From positions 1-5,329 of the forward strand of contig JAOPXF010000493.1 in NCBI GenBank assembly GCA_025965295.1: a stretch of DNA of 5,329 bases, written 5' to 3'. The DNA comes from Nocardioides sp. Lineage in GTDB: Bacteria; Actinomycetota; Actinomycetes; Propionibacteriales; Nocardioidaceae. Below the pieces are notes generated by a model, which was not told the DNA's origin, searched no databases, and saw nothing but the letters and a program-made list of their open reading frames with translations. Positions 1 to 4,480 of the stretch are shown here, piece by piece. The position numbers and the translations under genes were made by a program. Position 1 is the stretch's first letter. Every line of letters starts with the position of its first letter.

Positions 1-545
1 ACCTGGCCCGAGACGTAGGCGGACTTGGCGGAGAGGACGAACGCGAGGGTCGATTCGAGCGTGGACTCGGCACCCGGAGCGACGTACACCAGGTTCACGG
101 TGCTGCCGTTCCCGATCTCCTTGCCGAGCGAGCGGGTGAAGCCCTCGAGCGCGCGCTGGGCGACCCGTTCGCCGCCCTCGACGGACTCCGGCGGCGTGCC
201 GAGCACGACCAGGCGCGGGCAGCGGTCGAGGCTGCGCAGCAGGGGCGTGAAGAACTCGCGGAGCGCGGCCAGCTCGGTCGAGCTGGTGATGCCGGTGGCG
301 TCGAAGACGAGGCCCTTGTACGTCGCGCCGGTCTCGGCCGTCTCGGTCGAGGCGATGCCGAGCAGGTCGAGCAGACCCGGGAGCGACTCGGCCAGACGAC
401 CGCGCCCGCCGACGACGACGGTGCCGTCCACGAGCGGGGCGCCGTCGACGTACCGGTCGAGCTTCATCGGGTTCGGCAGGCCGAGGTTCTTGACCAGCAG
501 CTTGCCGATCGGGGAGGCCGTGAAGCTCTGGTACTTGTCGCTCAT
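1..545 (-). CDS. fabG4: FabG4-type 3-oxoacyl-ACP/CoA reductase, N-terminal 181 residues (3' end outside window)
   Basis: Partial gene read from ATG at 545 leftward off the window edge. It begins MSDKYQSFTASPIGKLL. Motifs recalled from the long, about 450-residue, FabG4 (high-molecular-weight FabG) of mycobacteria are visible: GLVFDATGIT at residues 78-87, LREFFTPLLRSLDRC at 95-109, ERVAQRALEGFTRSLGKE at 126-143 and FVLSAKSAYVSGQ at 169-181. This stretch is the flavodoxin-like N-terminal domain, which is not itself catalytic in the family. The Rossmann reductase domain with its Ser-Tyr-Lys active site should follow outside the window. Family members reduce 3-oxoacyl thioesters, often CoA-linked, to 3-hydroxyacyl thioesters with NADH, or run the reverse step. 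The start is supported by GGAGAG at 556-561, 10 bases upstream. The gene is divergent from the fadA2 homologue, as I recall in M. tuberculosis. Family call is confident; physiological direction and substrate length are inference. Confidence 0.9.
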   Translation of the reverse strand, partial: MSDKYQSFTASPIGKLLVKNLGLPNPMKLDRYVDGAPLVDGTVVVGGRGRLAESLPGLLDLLGIASTETAETGATYKGLVFDATGITSSTELAALREFFTPLLRSLDRCPRLVVLGTPPESVEGGERVAQRALEGFTRSLGKEIGNGSTVNLVYVAPGAESTLESTLAFVLSAKSAYVSGQ

Positions 546-555
546 GGGGTCAGTT

Positions 556-561
556 CTCTCC
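556..561 (-). promoter_or_regulatory. Ribosome binding site of the fabG4-type gene
   Basis: On the minus strand this reads GGAGAG, complementary to the 16S 3' end, with 10 bases to the ATG at 545. It supports that start. Confidence 0.6.
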
Positions 562-587
562 GTAGGAAGTCGCGCGAACGGCTCTAT

Positions 588-606
588 GTAACTGGACGTG
601 TAACTG
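588..606. repeat. Direct repeat GTAACTG, two copies 12 bp apart
   Basis: GTAACTG occurs at 588-594 and 600-606. The spacing is a little over one DNA helical turn, so both copies face roughly the same side. They fall over the proposed -10 and spacer of the minus-strand promoter. A regulator binding site is possible, but two 7-mers could also be chance. Confidence 0.35.
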
Positions 607-614
607 AGAGTCCA
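593..614. repeat. Short inverted repeat TGGAC-N12-GTCCA
   Basis: TGGAC at 593-597 and GTCCA at 610-614 are perfect inverted 5-mers separated by 12 bases, interleaved with the GTAACTG repeats. Its right arm overlaps the proposed -35 of the fabG4-side promoter. The arms are short, so this is a candidate operator at best. Confidence 0.25.
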
Positions 615-663
615 CATTTCGTGACGTGCCCCTCATTGCATTCCCAACGCAGGGCGACAGGGC

Positions 664-668
664 AAGGA
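664..668 (+). promoter_or_regulatory. Ribosome binding site of fadA2
   Basis: AAGGA lies 7 bases before the ATG at 676, good Shine-Dalgarno spacing. A second GGAG at 671-674 is too close to the start to be the functional site. Confidence 0.6.
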
Positions 669-675
669 TAGGAGC

Positions 676-1971
676 ATGGAATCCACGACCCGTCGCGTCG
701 CCGTCCTCGGCGGCAACCGCATCCCGTTCGCCCGCTCCAACACCGCCTACGCCTCGGTGTCGAACCAGGAGATGCTGACCGCCGCGATCGACGGCCTCGT
801 CGCGCGCTTCGGCCTCGAGGGCCGGCGCCTCGGCGAGGTCACCGCCGGCGCCGTGCTCAAGCACGCCCGTGACTTCAACCTGACCCGCGAGTCCGTGCTC
901 GGCTCGAGGCTCTCGCCCGAGACCCCGGCGCTCGACATCCAGCAGGCGTGCGGCACCGGGCTCCAGGCCGCGATCGAGGTCGGCAACAAGATCGCGCTCG
1001 GCCAGATCGAGGTCGGCATCGCCGGCGGCACCGACACCACCTCCGACGCACCGGTCGCGATCAGCGACCGGCTGCGCAAGAAGCTGATGAAGGTCAACGC
1101 CGCCAGGGACACCAGGGGCAAGCTGCTCGCCCTCGGCCAGATCCGCCCCGGCGACATCGGCCTGGAGATCCCGCAGAACGGCGAGCCGCGCACCGGCCTG
1201 TCGATGGGGGACCATGCCGCGCTCACCGCGCTGGAGTGGCAGATCACCCGCGAGGACCAGGACGAGCTGGCCGCCTCCTCGCACCAGAAGCTGGCGGCGG
1301 CGTACGACGCGGGCTTCCTCGACGACCAGGTCACGCCCTTCCGTGGTGTCGAGCGCGACAACAACCTGCGTCCCGACTCCTCGGTCGAGAAGCTCGCGAA
1401 GCTCAAGCCGGTCTTCGGCAAGGGCGAGGCCGCGACCATGACGGCCGGCAACTCGACCCCGCTGACCGACGGCGCCTCCGTGGTGCTGCTCTCCTCCGAG
1501 GACTGGGCCAAGGAGAACGGCCACGAGCCGCTCGCCTTCCTCGTCGACTCCGAGACCGCCGCGGTCGACTACGTGCACGGCGGCGAGGGCCTGCTGATGG
1601 CTCCGGCGTACGCCGTGCCGCGGATGCTGGCCCGCAACGGCCTCACCCTGCAGGACTTCGACTACTACGAGATCCACGAGGCCTTCGCCTCGCAGGTGCT
1701 CTCGACGCTGAAGGCATGGGAGGACCCGGTGTTCTGCAAGGAGCGCCTCGGCCTGGACGCGCCGCTCGGCTCGATCGACCGCGCGAGGCTGAACGTCAAC
1801 GGCTCGTCGCTCGCGGCCGGGCACCCCTTCGCCGCGACCGGTGGCCGGATCGTCAACGTGGCCGCGAAGCTCCTCGCCCAGCAGGCCAAGAAGAATGGGT
1901 CCAGCGGCAGGGCGCTGATCTCGATCTGTGCCGCGGGCGGCCAGGGCGTCGTCGCCATCCTCGAGCGCTGA
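676..1971 (+). CDS. fadA2: Acetyl-CoA acyltransferase (thiolase), FadA2/FadI type
   Basis: A complete 431-residue thiolase that cleaves 3-oxoacyl-CoA with CoA to acetyl-CoA and a shortened acyl-CoA, the last step of fatty-acid beta-oxidation; it is probably cytoplasmic. Family landmarks are all present: VLGGNRIPFARS near the N-terminus, RDFNLTRESVLG at 65-76, and the nucleophilic Cys92 in QQACGTGLQAA. His334 lies in EIHEAF, His383 in GSSLAAGHPFAATGG, and the acid/base Cys418 in SICAAGGQGVVAILE. The HEAF and CAAGG forms are those of the FadI/trifunctional-beta branch rather than biosynthetic PhaA-type thiolases. Length and sequence agree with what I recall of M. tuberculosis FadA2 (about 440 residues). 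ATG 676 is favoured by AAGGA 7 bases upstream. No FadB-like partner is in the window; the divergent reductase could act on the same 3-oxoacyl intermediates. Chain-length preference cannot be read from the sequence. Confidence 0.95.
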   Translation: MESTTRRVAVLGGNRIPFARSNTAYASVSNQEMLTAAIDGLVARFGLEGRRLGEVTAGAVLKHARDFNLTRESVLGSRLSPETPALDIQQACGTGLQAAIEVGNKIALGQIEVGIAGGTDTTSDAPVAISDRLRKKLMKVNAARDTRGKLLALGQIRPGDIGLEIPQNGEPRTGLSMGDHAALTALEWQITREDQDELAASSHQKLAAAYDAGFLDDQVTPFRGVERDNNLRPDSSVEKLAKLKPVFGKGEAATMTAGNSTPLTDGASVVLLSSEDWAKENGHEPLAFLVDSETAAVDYVHGGEGLLMAPAYAVPRMLARNGLTLQDFDYYEIHEAFASQVLSTLKAWEDPVFCKERLGLDAPLGSIDRARLNVNGSSLAAGHPFAATGGRIVNVAAKLLAQQAKKNGSSGRALISICAAGGQGVVAILER

Positions 1972-2000
1972 CCCGCCCGAAAGTTTCTGACGGGTCAGCG
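1966..2000 (+). terminator. Perfect 10-bp stem-loop spanning the fadA2 stop codon
   Basis: CGCTGACCCG (1966-1975) pairs perfectly with CGGGTCAGCG (1991-2000) around a 15-base loop. The loop itself holds the small palindrome GAAAGTTTC (1979-1987). The left arm begins in the last sense codon and includes the TGA of fadA2. The right arm ends 22 bases before the kinase start. There is no T-run after it, so it would be a U-less, actinobacterial-style terminator. An attenuator of read-through into the kinase gene, or a protein-binding site, are alternatives. Confidence 0.55.
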
Positions 2001-2022
2001 TCAAGTCGGGTCTGGTGGGTAC

Positions 2023-3612
2023 GTGAGCGCCGTGGCCGACCCTGCTGACGTTTTCGACGGGCGCTACGTCCTGCAGTCCGTCCTCGGGTCCGGCGGCACC
2101 GGGACCGTGCACCGCGCCTGGGACCGGGTGCTGGATCGCCCGGTCGCGCTGAAGCTGCTCCGCGCCGGCGCGGCGGACGACGACGTGCACCGGGCGCGGT
2201 TGCGCGCCGAGGCCCGCCTGGCCGGCGTGCTGCACCACCCGGGGATCGCCCAGGTCTACGACTACGGCGAGGCCTCCGCCGGCGACCACCGCCCACCCAC
2301 GCCGTACATCGTGATGCAGTACGTCGACGGTGTGTCGCTGGCCGCGGTGCTCGCCGAGCGCCGCCGGCTCCCTCCGCAGGAGGTGATGGAGCTCGTCGCG
2401 CAGGTCGCCGAGGCGCTGCGGGCTGCCCATGAGCGGGGGATCGTGCACCGCGACCTCAAGCCCGCGAACATCCTGGTCACCCCGCAGGGACGTCCGGTGC
2501 TCGTCGACTTCGGCATCGCGCGGTCGGCCGATCTGGAGCCGCTGACCCTGACCGGCACGATCGTCGGCTCGGTCGACTACATCAGCCCCGAGCAGACCGC
2601 GGGAGGCTCGGCGACCCCGCTCTCGGACGTCTACGCGCTCGGCCTCGTCGCCTACGAGGCGCTCAGCGGCCGCCGCCCCTTCCGCCGCGAGTCGCAGGTG
2701 GCCACGGCGCTGGCCCATCTGCACGACGAGGTTCCTCCGCTCGAGGACGACGTGCCGCACGCGGTGCGCTCGCTGGTGCTGCAGATGGTCGACAAGGACC
2801 CGGCCGCGCGACCCGCCGGGGCCGCGGAGGTCGCCGACCGGGCCGCAGGGCTCGCCGCCAACGCGGATCGCGCGGGGGCGGGCGACGTACGCCGCCGCGT
2901 CGTGCTGCCACCACCCGCCCCACCCAAGGAGCCCGGCCGCACCGGGACCGTGACGACGGCACTGGCCGCCCCGTGGCTCCGCTCACGGCGGATCCACGTC
3001 GGCGTGGCGGTGCTGGTCGCCGCCGTCGCGGCGGCGTTCGTCGTGTCGGCACGACCGGTGACGACGCGGGTGCCCGACCTGCGCGGGATGCCGGTCCGGG
3101 CGGCAGTCGCCTCCCTGCACGGACACCACCTCGACGACGTGCGCCGGACGACCGTCGACGACCCGACCGCGGCGCGCGGCACCGTGCTCGGGCAGGACCC
3201 GAAGCCCGGTGCGCAGGCGGGCGAGGACACGGTCGTGGTGCTGCAGGTCGCGTCCGGTCGGGAGCGGCTCGACGAGGAGAGCCTGCTGGGTGACCGCTAC
3301 GCCCGCGCCGCCCGCGAGGTCGTGGCGCTGGGAATGGTCCCGCTGCGGGCAACTGTCGCCCGGGCGGAGGGGGCCGGGACAGTGGTCGCGGCCGGGCCGG
3401 CCGGGCACCTGCCTCTCGGCTCCATCGTCACGCTCACCGTGGCGGTCGCCCCCGCGCCGACGTCCTCGATGACGACCACGACCACGCGGACGCACCGCGT
3501 GACGAAGCGCCACGCGAAGCCACCCCGGCGCCACGCGAAGCCGCCCCGGCACCACGGGAAGCCGCCCGGGCACGGCAAGCACAAGTCCAAGGGGCACGGC
3601 GGCCGGAAGTGA
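2023..3612 (+). CDS. Transmembrane PASTA-type serine/threonine protein kinase
   Basis: A 529-residue eukaryotic-like kinase of the PknB class, predicted to sit in the membrane with a cytoplasmic kinase and an extracellular sensor. The kinase domain covers about 14-275: glycine loop LGSGGTGTV (21-29), Lys44 in VALK, Glu63 in helix C, catalytic HRDLKPAN (142-149, Asp144), metal-binding DFG (162-164), SVDYISPEQ (183-191), Asp202 in DVYALG and Arg263. All key residues are kept, so it should be active. Thr175, Thr177 and Thr179 are candidate autophosphorylation sites. A proline-rich juxtamembrane stretch leads to one membrane helix (about 325-343). A clear PASTA domain follows (about 347-411), then a weaker PASTA-like repeat (412-476), a Thr-rich linker and a basic His/Lys/Pro tail (491-529). 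PASTA domains bind peptidoglycan fragments or lipid II in related kinases; the ligand here is unknown. GTG 2023 has only a weak, close GGTGGG before it; in-frame GTG 2032 is an alternative. The gene may be co-transcribed with fadA2 (51-base gap). Confidence 0.93.
   Translation: MSAVADPADVFDGRYVLQSVLGSGGTGTVHRAWDRVLDRPVALKLLRAGAADDDVHRARLRAEARLAGVLHHPGIAQVYDYGEASAGDHRPPTPYIVMQYVDGVSLAAVLAERRRLPPQEVMELVAQVAEALRAAHERGIVHRDLKPANILVTPQGRPVLVDFGIARSADLEPLTLTGTIVGSVDYISPEQTAGGSATPLSDVYALGLVAYEALSGRRPFRRESQVATALAHLHDEVPPLEDDVPHAVRSLVLQMVDKDPAARPAGAAEVADRAAGLAANADRAGAGDVRRRVVLPPPAPPKEPGRTGTVTTALAAPWLRSRRIHVGVAVLVAAVAAAFVVSARPVTTRVPDLRGMPVRAAVASLHGHHLDDVRRTTVDDPTAARGTVLGQDPKPGAQAGEDTVVVLQVASGRERLDEESLLGDRYARAAREVVALGMVPLRATVARAEGAGTVVAAGPAGHLPLGSIVTLTVAVAPAPTSSMTTTTTRTHRVTKRHAKPPRRHAKPPRHHGKPPGHGKHKSKGHGGRK
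3508..3570 (+). repeat. Three tandem 21-bp units encoding the kinase's basic tail
   Basis: Units lie at 3508-3528, 3529-3549 and 3550-3570, in frame. The first two differ by one base and both encode RHAKPPR; the third has diverged to HHGKPPG. The array lies in the extracellular C-terminal tail. Units of exactly seven codons let copy number change without a frameshift, so the tail may vary in length between strains. Confidence 0.85.
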
Positions 3613-3636
3613 CCGCGCCGCGGCCTACTGGGCCGC
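3613..3636. terminator. Short convergent gap with GC-rich hairpin potential
   Basis: Only 24 bases separate the kinase stop from the TetR-gene stop on the other strand. GCGGCC (3620-3625) and GGCCGC (3631-3636) can form a 6-bp stem with a 5-base loop. CGCGGCC (3619-3625) can alternatively pair with GGCCGCG (3643-3649) inside the TetR gene. Neither has a T-run. A bidirectional terminator is plausible from the convergent layout but unproven. Confidence 0.3.
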
Positions 3637-3648
3637 CTACTGGGCCGC
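3623..3648. repeat. 12-bp tandem duplication at the 3' end of the TetR gene
   Basis: CCTACTGGGCCG occurs at 3624-3635 and again at 3636-3647, with the 12-base period holding over 3623-3648. On the minus strand the two copies read Ala-Ala-Gln-stop, then Ala-Ala-Gln-stop in the same frame. The second stop (3627-3625) therefore lies just beyond the real one at 3639-3637. It looks like a slippage duplication of the gene's last codons. Confidence 0.85.
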
Positions 3649-4335
3649 GAGGGCGAGCGCGGACGCCACGAGGTACTGCTTGACCTGCTCGGGCGAGATC
3701 TCGCCGACGGTGGGGATCCCGGGCGCGGCCTCGGTGACGAGGATGCCGACCCGGGCGAGCTGGAGGGCGCCGAGCCCGCTGGCGTAGAGCGTGTTGGCCA
3801 GCAGGGTGGGGTCCTTGACGGAGAAGTCACCGGAGCGCACGCCGTCCTCGAGGGCCGAGGTGAGCGTCGCGAGGCAGCCGGAGATGCCACGGCCGAGGCG
3901 GAACAGCGCGCTCTCGGACATCTCGTCGAGCAGCTCGGGCCCGCTGCGCCGCATCAGGGTCTGGGCACAGTCGACGAACGCCGGGTGCTCGACGCCGTAG
4001 TCGACGAAGGCGCTCACGATCGCCCGCAGCCGCTCGGGGGCCTCGTCGTGGCGGGCGGAGGCGTCGACGAGGGCCGTGCGGAGCTCGTCGAGGTAGCCGA
4101 CGAGCGTGAGCGCGAAGAGCTCCTCCTTGCCGGTGAAGTGCCGGTAGACGATCGCCCGGTTGATGCCGACGGCCCGGGCGATGTCCTCGATCTGGGCGTC
4201 GCGGACCCCACGCTCGTCGAAGAGGGCGCGGGTCGCGGCGAGGATCTCCTTCTCGCGGGCGCGGCGGCGGGCGGCTGCCGCGGAGCGGCGACCGTCGGTC
4301 TCGACCGGGGTGCGTCCCGGATCCGTGCTCGGCAT
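3637..4335 (-). CDS. TetR/AcrR-family transcriptional regulator
   Basis: A 232-residue protein, typical for the family. An Arg/Ala-rich N-terminus (16-28) leads into the TetR DNA-binding domain at about 28-74: helix EILAATRALFDERGV (30-44), then the helix-turn-helix IEDIARAVGINRAIVYRHF (49-67) and the usual GKEELF. The remaining, mostly helical part (about 75-232) is the ligand-binding and dimerisation domain and gives no clue to the ligand. ATG 4335 is preferred over an in-frame GTG at 4371, which would add 12 residues but lies inside the palindromic operator. No good Shine-Dalgarno precedes ATG 4335 (GAGG is only 2 bases away), while TACGAT at 4347-4342 would start transcription at or next to the ATG, implying leaderless translation. 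The gene converges with the kinase gene and lies downstream of the ligase gene on the same strand, 142 bases away. Autorepression is inferred from the operator; other targets are unknown. Confidence 0.9.
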   Translation of the reverse strand: MPSTDPGRTPVETDGRRSAAAARRRAREKEILAATRALFDERGVRDAQIEDIARAVGINRAIVYRHFTGKEELFALTLVGYLDELRTALVDASARHDEAPERLRAIVSAFVDYGVEHPAFVDCAQTLMRRSGPELLDEMSESALFRLGRGISGCLATLTSALEDGVRSGDFSVKDPTLLANTLYASGLGALQLARVGILVTEAAPGIPTVGEISPEQVKQYLVASALALAAQ

Positions 4336-4341
4336 GACCTC

Positions 4342-4347
4342 ATCGTA
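4342..4347 (-). promoter_or_regulatory. Candidate -10 element for a leaderless TetR-gene transcript
   Basis: On the minus strand this reads TACGAT, matching the TAnnnT pattern of sigma70-type -10 boxes (4 of 6 to TATAAT). Six bases separate it from the ATG at 4335, so transcription would begin at about the A of the start codon. The -35 position falls in the operator and shows only a weak match (TGCAAC or GTGCAA). Confidence 0.5.
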
Positions 4348-4352
4348 GGGCT

Positions 4353-4371
4353 GTGCAACCCGGAGTTGCAC
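4353..4371. promoter_or_regulatory. Palindromic TetR operator GTGCAAC-N5-GTTGCAC
   Basis: GTGCAAC (4353-4359) and GTTGCAC (4365-4371) are perfect 7-bp inverted arms around a 5-base spacer, a 19-bp site of the size and symmetry bound by TetR dimers. It lies just upstream of the proposed -10 of the adjacent TetR-family gene, over its -35/spacer, where binding would block RNA polymerase. Autoregulation is the natural reading. I found no second complete copy in the window, including the fabG4/fadA2 intergenic region. Confidence 0.7.
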
Positions 4372-4379
4372 GCGCGTGC
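4368..4379. repeat. 12-bp perfect palindrome GCACGCGCGTGC overlapping the TetR operator
   Basis: This self-complementary 12-mer shares its GCAC with the right arm of the operator at 4353-4371, making a run of alternating GTGC/GCAC half-sites. It may extend the operator for a second dimer. A GC-rich alternating purine-pyrimidine 12-mer could also arise by chance. Confidence 0.4.
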
Positions 4380-4435
4380 CACGAGTGTGACGGGATCGTC
4401 AGGCGGGTTCGTTCGGCTCCAGCAGCCCCATCACG

Positions 4436-4451
4436 CGCCCAACCTTGGGCG
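4436..4451 (-). terminator. Hairpin CGCCCAA-CC-TTGGGCG downstream of the ligase gene
   Basis: Seven-base perfect arms (4436-4442 and 4445-4451) flank a 2-base centre; in RNA the innermost pair would open to leave a 6-bp stem with a 4-base loop. It lies 26 bases past the ligase stop on the transcribed strand, a typical terminator position, but no T-run follows. A protein-binding palindrome is the alternative. Confidence 0.4.
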
Positions 4452-4462
4452 GCTCTTCCCGC

Positions 4463-4480
4463 TGAACACACACCTGTTCA
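4463..4480. repeat. Inverted repeat TGAACA-N6-TGTTCA over the ligase stop codon
   Basis: TGAACA (4463-4468) and TGTTCA (4475-4480) are perfect 6-bp arms with a 6-base spacer. The right arm contains the ligase stop codon (TGA on the minus strand, 4480-4478). It could form a weak hairpin preceding the stronger one at 4436-4451. The GAAC/GTTC spacing is 8 bases, not the 4 of actinobacterial LexA boxes. Confidence 0.4.

Larger units (their letters stand above)
546..675. promoter_or_regulatory. Divergent promoter region between fabG4 and fadA2
   Basis: These 130 bases separate two divergent genes and must carry both promoters. It is more AT-rich than the flanking genes. On the minus strand a weak sigma70-like pair is possible: -35 TGGACT (614-609) and -10 TACATA (590-585) with an 18-base spacer, giving a leader of roughly 30 bases before the fabG4 start. 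I see no convincing plus-strand promoter for fadA2. Short repeats at 588-606 and 593-614 overlap the proposed minus-strand promoter and may be regulator sites. The promoter elements are inferred from position and weak consensus matches only. Confidence 0.45.

Noticed and set aside
636..641. TTGCAT as a -35 box for fadA2
   Set aside because: No acceptable -10 hexamer occurs 16-19 bases downstream; that stretch runs into the ribosome binding site.
948..2048. A 366-codon plus-strand frame overlapping fadA2
   Set aside because: Arg/Pro-rich out-of-frame shadow of the thiolase gene with no recognisable domain.
550..2760. A 736-codon open frame on the minus strand opposite fadA2 and the kinase gene
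   Set aside because: It is antisense to two well-recognised genes, has low-complexity Arg/Gly/Val/Asp-rich composition and matches no family. It is a by-product of GC-rich third positions.
4336..4371. N-terminal extension of the TetR protein to GTG 4371
   Set aside because: The extra 12 codons cover the -10 box and the operator palindrome, and the family's N-terminus does not need them.
4464..4479. LexA/SOS box near the DNA ligase gene (GAAC...GTTC)
   Set aside because: The half-sites are 8 bases apart rather than 4, and the site is at the 3' end of the ligase gene, not at its promoter.
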